Of a stretch of DNA of 64,000 bases, positions 8,399 through 18,600 are shown one piece after another; the first letter of the stretch is position 1; every line of letters starts with the position of its first letter. Made by a program: the position numbers and the translations under genes. The stretch spans positions 124,001 through 188,000 of the forward strand of contig CAYXLW010000002.1 of NCBI GenBank assembly GCA_964466055.1, written 5' to 3'. The notes beneath the pieces are model-generated. The model saw only the letters and a list, made by a program, of their open reading frames with translations, searched no databases and was not told the DNA's origin. The stretch is from CAYXLW01 sp964466055. Its GTDB lineage: Bacteria; Patescibacteriota; Gracilibacteria; GCA-2401425.

Positions 8399-8836
8399 TT
8401 ACTTTTCTAAATCCATAATTTTTTTAACTCTTTTTTCATGTCTATCTCCTTCAAATTCATTTTTTAAAAAAGTCCTTAATATTTCTTTAGCAACCTCTGT
8501 TCCTATTACTCTGCCACCCATACATAAAACGTTTGCATCGTTATGATGACGTGCCATTTTAGCAGTATATTCGTTGTGACAAAGAGCTGCGCGAATTCCA
8601 TTAATTTTATTTGCAGAAATTGAAATACCTATTCCTGTCCCACACATTAGTATCCCAAGTGAATTTTGATCTTTCAAAACTTTTTTACATGTTATTTCTG
8701 CTATGTCTGGGTAATCAACACTTGATTTATCAAAACATCCGCAGTCTTCAAAATTAACATTTAAAATTTCAAGCTCTTCCTTAAGAATTTCTTTTAACTC
8801 AAAGGCTCCGTGGTCTGACCCAATATATATTTTCAT
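8399..8836 (-). CDS. rpiB: Ribose-5-phosphate isomerase B
   Basis: This 145-residue LacAB/RpiB-family enzyme interconverts ribose-5-phosphate and ribulose-5-phosphate. Signatures: IGSDHGAFELKE at the N-terminus, catalytic Cys65 in MCGTGIGISISANK, and the MARHHNDANVLCMGGR block (His97/98). The length is standard. It is the first gene of a two-gene unit with rdgB and is divergent from infB. Pentose phosphate made here also feeds PRPP for histidine synthesis, encoded later in the window. Confidence 0.96.
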   Translation of the reverse strand: MKIYIGSDHGAFELKEILKEELEILNVNFEDCGCFDKSSVDYPDIAEITCKKVLKDQNSLGILMCGTGIGISISANKINGIRAALCHNEYTAKMARHHNDANVLCMGGRVIGTEVAKEILRTFLKNEFEGDRHEKRVKKIMDLEK

Positions 8837-8996
8837 GATGTATGCATTTATTAATAAGCAAAAAACATTTTAAATGATTTTAATGTAATCACAAATACTA
8901 AAAATTAATTTATAAATCAATGGCTTTTTAATTGACTTTAAGCTAATTCATACTTTAAGATTCGCAAGTCAAATCTATTAAATATAAAAAAATTAA

Positions 8997-11564
8997 ATGT
9001 TCGCAAAAGATATCGCTTATGAAGTTGGTATAACAAGGCAAGAGCTTAGACATGAACTCCAACAAACAAATTTTGGGATTGATCCTAATTCAAAAGAAAT
9101 ACCAGATTCTTTAGCTCAAGGAATTATTCGGCGTTTAGCTCCGAAATACAAGGCACGTAAAAAAGAGTTAATGAAAAAGGAGTCTGCATCCAGAAAAGCT
9201 GAGGAAATGGTGGGTATAAAAAGCGAAGAAAAAACAGAAGAAGTAGCAGAATCTAAAGAGAAAATAGGGGATTTTGAAGTTAGAAAAAAATCAGATAAAC
9301 CTCAAGATTTTAGTGGACCCCTTGTTTTTCGTTCAAGTATAGAAGTGAGAGAAAATAAGGTAAAATTGGAAGAAAAAGAAAAACAAGAGAGAGAAGAATT
9401 GGAAAGAATAAAAAAAGAAAGAGAAGAATTAGAAAATAAAGAAGTAAAAGAATCAAAAGAAAAAGATTGGGGCGACCCAAAGAAGAAGTTATTTCCAAGG
9501 AGAGATAGCGCATTTAATGTAACGCGAAAAATTGAATTTACAGAAGATGAAAAACTTGATGCAAAAAAGAAAAGAAAGAAAAAAGGTGCGCAACAAGAAC
9601 ACGTACAACATAAATCATTTAAACGTTTAAAAATAGAATCGATATCTGAACAAGATTTAACTAAAGAAGATAGAGTTGCAATGATTGCTGAAGAAGAAAT
9701 GAGAAGAAAACTTGAAGATGAAGCGTTTAAGGCATCTCAAGCTAAAAGAAAAGATAAACTTCAAAAACAGAAAAAAATTGAAGAATCAATTGTGAAAAAA
9801 GAAGGAGTTATAGAAATTGCTGAAATTATAACGGTAAAAGAATTTTCAGAAAAAACTGGAGTTCCAATATCAATTATTATTACTACCCTTCTCAAAAATG
9901 GGATTATGGCAACAATAAATACGGCTATAGATTATGATACATGGCTTATTTTGGCCGATGAATTAGACGTTCAATTGAAAAAGAAAGAAATGGAACATTC
10001 GATTGAAGATATTTTAGGAGGGGATATTATGAATCTTATGAAAGATGATGAAGAAAATCTTGAATCTCGTCCTCCTGTTATTGTAGTTATGGGGCATGTT
10101 GATCATGGTAAAACATCAATATTGGATTTCTATAGAAATACAAAAGTTATAGATCAAGAATCAGGCGGAATTACACAGCACATTGGGGCATATCAAGTAG
10201 AAAAAAAGAATAAACTAATAACATTTATAGATACTCCAGGGCATGAAGCTTTTACAGCAATGCGTGCAAGAGGAGCAAAAACAACAGATGTTGCTATTTT
10301 AGTGGTCGCAGCAGATGAAGGAATAAAGGAACAAACTAAAGAAGCTTATAACCACGTGAAAGAAGCTGGTGTACCTGTTGTTGTTGCTATAAATAAAATT
10401 GATAAAGAGGGGGCTGATGTTGACAGAATAAAGGGAGATTTAATGGGGATAGGGCTTATAGCCGAAGATTACGGAGGAGAAACCATTATGGTTCCAGTTT
10501 CTGCTAAAACTGGTGAAGGAATGGAGGAATTGCTAGATTCAATTCTTTTACAATCTGAAATTTTAGAGTTAAAAGCAAATCCTAATAGAAATGCTATTGC
10601 TACTATTATTGAATCTAATCTTGATAAATCTTTAGGTCCTGTGGCAACAGTTGTTGTTAATACAGGAACACTTAAAATAGGAGACACCATCCTTGTTGGA
10701 AGTGTTGTAGGAAAAATAAGAACAATGACAAATTTTACAAATAAAATGGTAAAACAAGTCCCTCCTTCTGGAGTTGTTCAAATAACAGGATTTGAAAGAG
10801 TTCCAAATGCTGGGGATATATTACAAGTAGTAGTAAATGAAAAGGTTGCACGTGAAAAAGCTAATAGAGTAGCAGATTTGAGAGGAGAAAAAGTTGGACA
10901 TTCAGGGCTTGGTATGGATGAAATACTTGCAAGAATTCAGAGTGGTAAAATGAATCTCTTAAAAATAGTATTAAAAGCAGATACAATAGGGTCTATTGAA
11001 GCTATAAGACAATCTTTTACAAAAATAAAAAACACTGAAGTTGGAGTTAAGGTTATTCATGCAGCTACTGGTGCAATTACTGAATCTGATGTAATGATGG
11101 CTGCTGCTGCTAAAGGTCTGGTTATTGGTTTTCATGCTAAAATTTCACCACACGTAAGACAAATTGCAGAAAGAGAAAATGTTGAGGTTCAAATTTATGA
11201 GGTTATTTATAATTTGATAGAAGATATTAAAAATATTTTAACAGGAATGTTAATAGCTGAAGAAATTGAAATTGAAACTGGGAAAGCTGAAATTAAAGCC
11301 ATTTTCTTGACGTCAAAAAAGAAGCAGATCATTGGGGCAAAAGTTATTTCAGGAAGTCTTAAGAATAAAAGTATAGCTAAGTTATATAGAGGTAATGAAC
11401 TTTTACTCTCAACAAATATAGAGAATCTTCGCTCTTTTGATAAAAATGTTGACGAAATAAAATCTGGAAATGAGTGTGGTATCCAATTCTTTAAGAATCT
11501 TGAAGTAGAAGAAGGAGATATTCTTGTTTGTTATAGAACGGAGAAAAAGATGAAAACATTGTAA
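8997..11564 (+). CDS. infB: Translation initiation factor IF-2
   Basis: An 855-residue IF-2. A highly charged Lys/Glu linker fills residues 60-270. An IF2_N-type domain follows (ITVKEFSEKTGVPISIIITTLL), then the GTPase domain with G1 GHVDHGKT near residue 365, G3 DTPGHE near 411 and G4 NKID near 465. Domains II-IV follow to the C-terminus. IF-2 brings fMet-tRNA to the 30S P site and promotes subunit joining. It is monocistronic here. The start at 8997 follows an A/T-only leader. Confidence 0.97.
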   Translation: MFAKDIAYEVGITRQELRHELQQTNFGIDPNSKEIPDSLAQGIIRRLAPKYKARKKELMKKESASRKAEEMVGIKSEEKTEEVAESKEKIGDFEVRKKSDKPQDFSGPLVFRSSIEVRENKVKLEEKEKQEREELERIKKEREELENKEVKESKEKDWGDPKKKLFPRRDSAFNVTRKIEFTEDEKLDAKKKRKKKGAQQEHVQHKSFKRLKIESISEQDLTKEDRVAMIAEEEMRRKLEDEAFKASQAKRKDKLQKQKKIEESIVKKEGVIEIAEIITVKEFSEKTGVPISIIITTLLKNGIMATINTAIDYDTWLILADELDVQLKKKEMEHSIEDILGGDIMNLMKDDEENLESRPPVIVVMGHVDHGKTSILDFYRNTKVIDQESGGITQHIGAYQVEKKNKLITFIDTPGHEAFTAMRARGAKTTDVAILVVAADEGIKEQTKEAYNHVKEAGVPVVVAINKIDKEGADVDRIKGDLMGIGLIAEDYGGETIMVPVSAKTGEGMEELLDSILLQSEILELKANPNRNAIATIIESNLDKSLGPVATVVVNTGTLKIGDTILVGSVVGKIRTMTNFTNKMVKQVPPSGVVQITGFERVPNAGDILQVVVNEKVAREKANRVADLRGEKVGHSGLGMDEILARIQSGKMNLLKIVLKADTIGSIEAIRQSFTKIKNTEVGVKVIHAATGAITESDVMMAAAAKGLVIGFHAKISPHVRQIAERENVEVQIYEVIYNLIEDIKNILTGMLIAEEIEIETGKAEIKAIFLTSKKKQIIGAKVISGSLKNKSIAKLYRGNELLLSTNIENLRSFDKNVDEIKSGNECGIQFFKNLEVEEGDILVCYRTEKKMKTL

Positions 11565-11602
11565 AAAGAGTCTTCAGTCAACAGTCGACAGTCATGCAAT
11601 GG

Positions 11603-11628
11603 GCACTTACTTTTAATTGGTGCTTTTT
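11603..11628 (+). terminator. Weak intrinsic terminator after infB
   Basis: GCAC (11603-11606) can pair with GTGC (11620-11623), extended by two G-U pairs, followed by TTTTT. The stem is short, so the call is tentative. Confidence 0.35.
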
Positions 11629-11636
11629 ATTGTGAG

Positions 11637-11915
11637 CTATTTCTTTTTGATAGAATTTTTTTCTAGCAACTTCTTTAAAGATACTAATAATTGTTCAGCA
11701 GTTTTTATAGGAATAGTAACTCTTACAGATTCTTCTTGATTAGCTACTACTTTTGGGCTTCCGTCACTATCAAATTCACCTGTTTGTTTGGGGTTTATAT
11801 GAGAAAAAATCATCATTACATCATATTCAGTAATAACATTTGTTACAAGTTGAGCATAATAATTTTGGGCACTATTATCATGTTCATTTGGTAATTCTAA
11901 AGAAGGTTCTTTCAT
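11637..11915 (-). CDS. DUF3467-like small protein, third gene of a TA locus
   Basis: A 92-residue protein resembling the DUF3467 family: YYAQLVTNVITEYDVMMIFSHI corresponds to the family's first strands, and the end has a basic helix (AEQLLVSLKKLLEKN). The function of the family is not established. I start it at 11915 (MKEPSLELPNEHDN), which leaves 10 nt after the antitoxin stop codon. An upstream start at 11987 would overlap that gene and add unrelated residues. It is thus the last gene of a three-gene unit with the toxin and antitoxin. A paralogue is at 30468-30713. Confidence 0.65.
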   Translation of the reverse strand: MKEPSLELPNEHDNSAQNYYAQLVTNVITEYDVMMIFSHINPKQTGEFDSDGSPKVVANQEESVRVTIPIKTAEQLLVSLKKLLEKNSIKKK

Positions 11916-11925
11916 GTTTATAATA

Positions 11926-12369
11926 TTAAGAATTAGAAAATATATTAGTATATACTTTATTGGTACTTTTTGTAGAACTGGACTCACACTCTATTTTTCC
12001 ATTAAGTGACTTCTCAATTCCTCTGATTGTACTAGGCTCAGAAGATTTACAAGGTTTATAATCCTCAAGCGAAGGTGAGCTAAAATCATCTTCAAGGTTT
12101 AGTTTAATATTTTTCTTACCTAAAGCCTTAAAAATCCTAAAAATAATATCAATACCAGCCGAAACCTGAGCATTTTCAATTCTGCTAATAACCGCAGGCG
12201 TAGTATGAGATTTTTTTGCAAGCTCAGCCATTGAAAGCGATTGAGAAGTCCTTTCTTTATAAAGATATTCAGCAAGTTTTATGCGTGCAACTGATGCTTC
12301 ATAAAACTTTTTAGCTTCAGGATGCTCCCTAGCTTCTCTAAAAATATTTACGTATTTTGAAGTTTGCAT
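11926..12369 (-). CDS. XRE-family HTH antitoxin (HigA-like)
   Basis: A 147-residue protein with a Cro/C1-type helix-turn-helix at about residues 43-95 (SMAELAKKSHTTPAVISRIE). A long Ser/Lys-rich tail without recognisable fold follows. It starts 2 nt after the stop codon of the toxin-like gene, the toxin-first order typical of HigBA systems. It is expected to neutralise the toxin and to repress the promoter upstream of it. The C-terminal extension (residues 100-147) is longer than in typical HigA proteins. Confidence 0.82.
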   Translation of the reverse strand: MQTSKYVNIFREAREHPEAKKFYEASVARIKLAEYLYKERTSQSLSMAELAKKSHTTPAVISRIENAQVSAGIDIIFRIFKALGKKNIKLNLEDDFSSPSLEDYKPCKSSEPSTIRGIEKSLNGKIECESSSTKSTNKVYTNIFSNS

Positions 12370-12371
12370 AT

Positions 12372-12818
12372 TTATAAGTTTAAAGGAATTGATATTTTAT
12401 TTTTTAAGTAATCTTGCTTGTATATTTCAGCTTTATCCAAAAATCTTTCAATCATTCTATCTATTTTTTTCTTTTGATTCTTTTCATACAAACTAGGCTT
12501 CTCAAAAGCATCTAAAAGGATAATCTTATCATTTATGACAGTAAAAAACGCAATACGTATTAATGTTTTACCTTCTTTAATCTTTAAAATACCAATTTCT
12601 CTATTCTTATATTTTTCTACTAAGGGTGGCAAATCATACTTCCCTTTATTATCAACAATATGTTTTAAACGAGCTTCAATATTTTCAACTTGTTTTAACT
12701 TTTTATTTTTTACTTTTACAGAATCTTCCTCTTTAATTTTATACTTTTTAAGGTATTCCAAAAAAGGTGATTCTAGCTCCTTTTTTTGATCTTCAAATGC
12801 GTAACAAACAATTTTCAT
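12372..12818 (-). CDS. RelE/HigB-like toxin (Gp49 type)
   Basis: A 148-residue protein resembling phage Gp49/HigB-type members of the RelE superfamily, which act as ribosome-dependent mRNA interferases. The middle matches the family pattern: DLPPLVEKYKNREIGILKIK, then TLIRIAFFTVINDKIILLDAFEKP, then a basic helix with YEKNQKKKIDRMIERF. The N-terminal 45 residues are Lys/Glu-rich and longer than usual. A promoter and a palindromic operator lie immediately upstream, and the predicted transcript begins at or beside the start codon. Confidence 0.78.
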   Translation of the reverse strand: MKIVCYAFEDQKKELESPFLEYLKKYKIKEEDSVKVKNKKLKQVENIEARLKHIVDNKGKYDLPPLVEKYKNREIGILKIKEGKTLIRIAFFTVINDKIILLDAFEKPSLYEKNQKKKIDRMIERFLDKAEIYKQDYLKNKISIPLNL

Positions 12819-12822
12819 AATT

Positions 12823-12851
12823 ATTATATATTATCTAATAAGATAATGCAA
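12823..12851 (-). promoter_or_regulatory. Toxin-antitoxin promoter with embedded operator
   Basis: On the minus strand a TTGCAT -35 (12846-12851) and a TATAAT -10 (12823-12828) are 17 nt apart. The spacer contains the palindrome ATTATCT-N4-AGATAAT (12830-12847), well placed for autorepression by the antitoxin. The -10 lies 5 nt before the ATG at 12818, so the mRNA would be leaderless or nearly so. Confidence 0.65.
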
Positions 12852-13019
12852 CTAAAAATTTGATGGTAATTTTATTCACAAATACTGATCAATTTTATTC
12901 ATTTATTCATTTATCAATTTAATGATAGTATTGTATAAAAAAAGTCTAAAACTACAACTTTTTTTCTTGCATTTCCCTATTAAATAAATAAAATCAAAGA
13001 AGTTTAACCTATTTAATTT

Positions 13020-13247
13020 ATGCAAAAAATTCTTATAATAACTCAGGTTATTTTTTCGTTACTGTTTATTTTGTCTGTACTGATGCAAGAAAAAGGCTCT
13101 GCAATGTCATTAACATTCGGAGGAGGAGATTCCAATGAAACCTTTTATGGAAGCAAACAAGGAATTGAGAAATTCTTAGCATATGCATCATATCTTTTTG
13201 CGATACTTTTTATTGCAAATGCTATTGTTTACATGATTGCTGTTTAG
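13020..13247 (+). CDS. secG: Preprotein translocase subunit SecG
   Basis: A 75-residue SecG with two membrane helices (about residues 4-22 and 52-73) around the conserved loop LMQEKGSAMSLTFGGGDSN. SecG assists the SecYEG protein-export channel. The secreted solute-binding protein gene follows 68 nt downstream. The presence of a full Sec substrate set nearby (signal peptides, a lipoprotein, LepB) fits. Confidence 0.93.
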   Translation: MQKILIITQVIFSLLFILSVLMQEKGSAMSLTFGGGDSNETFYGSKQGIEKFLAYASYLFAILFIANAIVYMIAV

Positions 13248-13315
13248 TTTTTAGTAGTCACTGATAAGCATCTAGAGTCTAGAAATCCAATATATAATTC
13301 GTAATTCTATTTCTA

Positions 13316-15448
13316 ATGAAGTTCAGATATTTAAACCATTTTGAAAAGGTTTTTGTAGTTTTGTCAGTAGTTATTTTTTTTATTTCAATAGGGAGTATTT
13401 TTAATAGATTTTTTACTTCCATATCAATAGCAAAAGAATCAGATGGAGGTGTTTATTCAGAAGGAATGGTTGGGAAAATACAGTTTTTGAATCCTGTATT
13501 TGCAGATTTTAATCCTATAGACAAAGATATATCTTCACTTATTTTTTCAGGATTGACTAAATATAATCCAAAAACAGGGCTTACAGAGGATGATATTGCA
13601 ACACACACGCTTGGTGTAGGGAAAAAAGTTTATACTTTTACTCTAAAAGATAATGTAAAATGGCATGATGATGAAAATGTTACAGCAGACGATATTATGT
13701 TTACTTTTCAAGAAGTAATTCAGAATATTGATTTTAAAAATAGTCTATTAAGAGAAAATTTTAAAGGTGTTACAATAAAAAAAATTAATGAAAAAACGGT
13801 AACATTTACTTTAGAGAAACCCTATAAATTTTTCTTAACCAATTTAACAGTGGGGATTCTCCCAAAACACATACTTGAAGGGATTCCTATAGAAAATTTA
13901 CACTTAAGTGAATTTAACTATATGTCTCCCATTGGAACTGGACCGTATAAAGTTAAGCAAATTTCAAATGCATATGGAGCAGAGAAAGTTATACTTGAAA
14001 GAAATGAGAGTTACTATGAAGACATACCAAAAATACATGAATTAAATTTTTATGTTTTCCCTACATTTGAACTTCTTGATCAGAATAAAAATATTCTTGA
14101 TGGCATACAATCTGTTAATAAAATATATAGAACAATTATAGGAAATAAGTCTCAATTTAATTTATATTCTTTTGTTGCGCCACAATATGTTGCAGCATAT
14201 TTTAATACAGAATCATCTTTTTTAAAAGATGAAAGAACTAGGTTAGGACTTGCTTTGGGAATTAATAAAGAGTCAATTCTTGAGGAAATTTCTGAACCAC
14301 AAAAAATAGATACTCCATTTTTAGAATTATCAGAGTCAAATTGGGTATTTAAATATGATAAAATAAAAGCACAGGGAAGTATTAATGATGCTGGCTGGAA
14401 ACTCCCATGGAAGCAGGAAATAAATGAAACTATTTTAGAGGAAGAAGTTGAAGAATTGCCAAAATTCATTAATGAACCAAATGGTGGGGGAAATTATGCT
14501 ACGAGTGGAACAGAATTTTTTATTGAAGGAATTACCCCAGATGGTGTTAAATCTGTATTTGTGAATGGATATAAGCTTAAATTATTTGATTCAGTTAAAA
14601 AGAGCTTTTCATATAAAGCAAGTATAAGTATAGGAACCTTAAAAAATGGAGAGAATGAGTATAAAGTTGATGTTTCTTATGGGAACGATTCTGAAAAAGA
14701 ATTTTTAGATTCAATTAAAATATTCTATTCAGTAGATAATAAAGAGATAGAAGAAAAACAAAAAGAATATGATGGTAGTTTAAGTGAAAATAAGGAAAAA
14801 CTTGAAAATCAGAAAAAGAAAGAATTTAAAAAAATAGAATTATCTAAAAAACAGCAATTTAGAATAAATGCAAAAGGAGAAATTTTAGAACTAAATCTTA
14901 TTACTTCAGAAGAACCAAAAGAGTATGAAATTATTGCAGAGAATTTAAGAACAATATGGCAAGAAATCGGTATAAAATTAAATATTGAAATTTTAAAAAT
15001 GTCTGATTTACAAAAACGTGTAAAAGAAAGGGATTATGATATTCTTATTTTTGGACAAAGTTTAGGATACAACCTAGATTCATATCCATATTGGCATTCA
15101 TCTCAAGCAAAGAGTGGTTTCAATTTTTCTCAACTTAAAAATTTTGAAGTGGATACCTTACTCGAAGAAATACGTTCAACTCATGATGAAGCAAAAAGAC
15201 AAAAAGAGCTTAAGGAAGTTGAACAAGTTTTAGTAAAAGAAGTTCCAGCAGTATTCTTTTATACTCCTGAAAAATATTTTGCTCTTTCTTCAAGAGTAAA
15301 AGGTGCTGATTTTGCTAATCTTAAAGATACTCGTGATCGTTTTTCTAATATCAAAAATTGGTATGTAAATGAAAAAAGATCCATTAAAGAAGGTGTGAAA
15401 ATTATGGATTTTTTCAAATGGATATTGGGGGAAATTAGTAATGAATAA
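13316..15448 (+). CDS. ABC-type oligopeptide/solute-binding protein (SBP_bac_5) with inserted domain
   Basis: A 710-residue exported protein. A membrane anchor or uncleaved signal lies at residues 11-32 with no lipobox. The SBP family 5 (DppA/OppA-like) fold covers about 45-370 (VKWHDDENVTADDIMFTF; MSPIGTGPYKV) and resumes at about 515-700 (DYDILIFGQSLGYNLDSYPYW). Between these lobes sits an inserted beta-rich Ig-like segment (about 380-475; EFFIEGITPDGVKSVFVNGY) plus a Lys/Glu coiled-coil stretch. Family members deliver peptides to an ABC permease, but no permease gene is nearby. The insertion suggests a modified role at the cell surface. Confidence 0.88.
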   Translation: MKFRYLNHFEKVFVVLSVVIFFISIGSIFNRFFTSISIAKESDGGVYSEGMVGKIQFLNPVFADFNPIDKDISSLIFSGLTKYNPKTGLTEDDIATHTLGVGKKVYTFTLKDNVKWHDDENVTADDIMFTFQEVIQNIDFKNSLLRENFKGVTIKKINEKTVTFTLEKPYKFFLTNLTVGILPKHILEGIPIENLHLSEFNYMSPIGTGPYKVKQISNAYGAEKVILERNESYYEDIPKIHELNFYVFPTFELLDQNKNILDGIQSVNKIYRTIIGNKSQFNLYSFVAPQYVAAYFNTESSFLKDERTRLGLALGINKESILEEISEPQKIDTPFLELSESNWVFKYDKIKAQGSINDAGWKLPWKQEINETILEEEVEELPKFINEPNGGGNYATSGTEFFIEGITPDGVKSVFVNGYKLKLFDSVKKSFSYKASISIGTLKNGENEYKVDVSYGNDSEKEFLDSIKIFYSVDNKEIEEKQKEYDGSLSENKEKLENQKKKEFKKIELSKKQQFRINAKGEILELNLITSEEPKEYEIIAENLRTIWQEIGIKLNIEILKMSDLQKRVKERDYDILIFGQSLGYNLDSYPYWHSSQAKSGFNFSQLKNFEVDTLLEEIRSTHDEAKRQKELKEVEQVLVKEVPAVFFYTPEKYFALSSRVKGADFANLKDTRDRFSNIKNWYVNEKRSIKEGVKIMDFFKWILGEISNE

Positions 15449-15476
15449 TACAAAATTTTAAAATGAAAGAGGAAGA

Positions 15477-15578
15477 ATGCAAGTAGCTTTTCAAAATAAG
15501 TCTATAAACTATCTAAACATTCATTCTGCGCTTCAAAGTTTTGCAGATAACATGGTCATGATATTTGGTCCTATATAG
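15477..15578 (+). pseudogene. Possible truncated start of an MFS-type transporter gene
   Basis: A 33-codon reading frame starts MQVAFQNKSINYLNIHSAL and continues QSFADNMVMIFGPI before a stop. It looks like the cytoplasmic start and first helix of a major-facilitator-type permease, but nothing resembling the remainder follows. It ends next to the converging beta-helix gene. The family guess rests only on pattern resemblance. Confidence 0.3.
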
Positions 15579-15600
15579 CAAGTAGGGATCGTTGGTTTGG

Positions 15601-18600
15601 TCACATACATTTTCCATTGGCATCTAAGATATCATCGGCTTTATCACAGCAAGCAGTTTTTCCATCAGTCGTAATAGCATATTCATTTTTATCATCGCCA
15701 CAACATTCCGGATGGTCAAAGTTTTCGTATTCGCCAAATTGTATTGTTTCACCACTTTTGATCCATTGGCTATTACAACCATTAGCAGCAATACAAGTGG
15801 GTTGGTAGCTGTCACAATCTCTCCATTTTTGAGGAAATTTTCCAGCGCACCAACCATCTATCTTGTTGTCTGCATTTAAATCTTTGAGGGTGCCACTAGC
15901 ATAGCAAGTTCCTTGGTAGACACAATCAGTGTTCTTGGTACAAACTGCTTTATCGTTTGGGTTATCTGTACCGACACATCCATCATCCGTTATATTATTG
16001 CAGTTAGGACTATTGTACGATTGGAAATAAGCGTTGAATGATATACCTGTTATACACTTCCCATTACTATCCACCGTATCATCGGCTTTATCACAGCAAG
16101 CAGTTTTTCCATCAGTCGTAATAGCATATTCATTTTTATCATCGCCACAACATTCCGGATGGTCAAAGTTTTCGTATTCGCCAAATTGTATTGTTTCACC
16201 ACTTTTGATCCATTGGCTATTACAACCATTAGCAGCAATACAAGTGGGTTGGTAGCTGTCACAATCTCTCCATTTTTGAGGAAATTTTCCAGCGCACCAA
16301 CCATCTATCTTGTTGTCTGCATTTAAATCTTTGAGGGTGCCACTAGCATAGCAAGTTCCTTGGTAGACACAATCAGTGTTCTTGGTACAAACTGCTTTAT
16401 CGTTTGGGTTATCTGTACCGACACATCCATCATCCGTTATATTATTGCAGTTAGGACTATTGTACGATTGGAAATGGGAAAAAGGCGTTTGAAATTTAAT
16501 CATTTTAGACGCAACAAAATCATTTCTTCTGCCTTTACTGTCTACGACACTGAGAAATATCTTATATCTTTCGCCATGAATCATATCTTTCGCTTGAGGT
16601 GTAGAGGAATAACTCCAATTGGTTGTGCCTGTTGCTGTCAGATAAAATTGACAAGCTGGCACCCATTTGCTTCCGTCCCAATCCATAGCTTTTGTACAAA
16701 GATTTGCATCGTCCGTAGAATTTTTTCTTATGGTTAATTGTACAAGAGACAATCCATCATTGCTGAAAGCTGTGCCGGAAATAGTTCCAAGTGACGTATT
16801 TCTAGGAGTTGTAATCGTGTTGATTGTTCCGGTTGCTAAAAGAGGAACAACAACTGGTGGTGGGGTCGGGGTTGGATGTGGTGTTGGGAAATAGATGGAC
16901 ACAATATCTTTATACTGAGCTTCTAATCCAGCGTTGTTTATAATAGATATTGGTGCTTGATTAAGATTTGTTATATGATGATTGTTCTCTACTTTTGTGG
17001 TTTCACAATCCGACCAATCCATATCAGAACCACACTCCACAATAGTAACACCATTCAGAGTTCTACCTGCATAGTCTACAACTCCTTTCTGCTCTTGCCA
17101 CCAATTATCATGAATATTGTTATTTTCTCCATTGATACTAGCTGAAAATTTATTATTAAATATGACATTATTAGCAACCTCAATATATTTACTGCCGGCA
17201 TCCAAATAGATAGCACCATACTCGTTTTTTTGATTGGTAATGAAATTATGAGAATATTCATTACCCGACTGAGCTGATACAGAATAAATACCTCCTCCAT
17301 CATGCAAGAACTTCATGTGATTGCTTATTTTGTTATATCGGATTTTATTGTCTTTCGCCGTATGCAAGTCAACTGACCAGCCCCAGCCAATGGAAATTCC
17401 TGCATAAGGCAAATCAATAAGTTCATTGTGCTCTACTATAGTACTCTGCGTATTGCCAATAAATATACCTACTCCACCCTGATATTCAGCGGCAACATTA
17501 TGAATATAGTTATTTTTTATCTGATTATCTTTTTCTATTAAATTTATATCTGGTTGATTAAAAGTGAGATCACCTAACGATATAGCAGTTGACGAAATAT
17601 CCGTAAAATTGTTTCCGATAATGTTGTTGTTACTACTGCCACCCCTAAATTCTAGTCCAGCACCTCCCAAATGAGAGAAAACATTTCTTATGAAAGATAT
17701 ATTTTTAGAGTTATAAAAAATAACATTTCCAGGGACATTGGCTCCAGTTCCCCAAACATGATTTGCTTGTAATTCCGGAAAACCATCATTAGTATTCGGT
17801 TTTAGCCACGTGGCATAAGAAAAAGTAAGCCCCTTGAATTGGATATTAGTTACATTTTGTCCATATTGTCCAACTATGAGAGTTTCCAGAACAGGCAATA
17901 CAACATCTGCGCTACTCATATTTTCTCCAAGTAAAGGTTTGTAATATAGCCATCCTGTAAATCTACTAAGATACCACTCTCCTGGAGAATCAAGAAGCTC
18001 ATAAGCATTTTCAATCCAGTTAGGTAATCCCATAGTAAGACCTGTGTGAGCTTGAGAATCATTCCAACAAGGTTGCTTCATAGTGATAGCATTTCCAGAG
18101 ATAGAAGCAACACCACATCTAAGTTGTTTAAAGGCAATACTCGAAACAAACTCCACATCACTAATATTCTCCCATTTCTGCATATTTGTATCTGTTGTTG
18201 TATATCCTGTTACTGTTTTGACTGCTCCTGGTAACCCTTCATTACTTCGAGCTCTAATAGCTCTTCTTCCGTTGACATAGAGCTGTCTGGTATCAATATT
18301 TGTACCGACATTCGCTTTCCATTTATCTCCTTCTTGAATCCACCCTGTAATCTTTTTGCCTCCGCTGATAATAGGAACTTCTGTTCCGTAATTGGTATAA
18401 ATGATATTAAAACCATTCGTACCCGAATCTTGAGTACGAAGTAATAGTTTCTTTGACAATTCATACGTTCCACCACGAAGATAGACCGTAATATCTTTGG
18501 TCATATTTGTATTTACCAATCTGACAGCATTGCGGGCTTTCTCCAGTGTTTTCCATGGTTGATCAAACGTTCCCAGATTAGTATCATTGCCACCGGGAGA

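Noticed and set aside
15624..16304. Paired short frames on both strands within the beta-helix gene
   Set aside because: They mirror each other because of the 399-bp duplication; they are shadows of the main frame.
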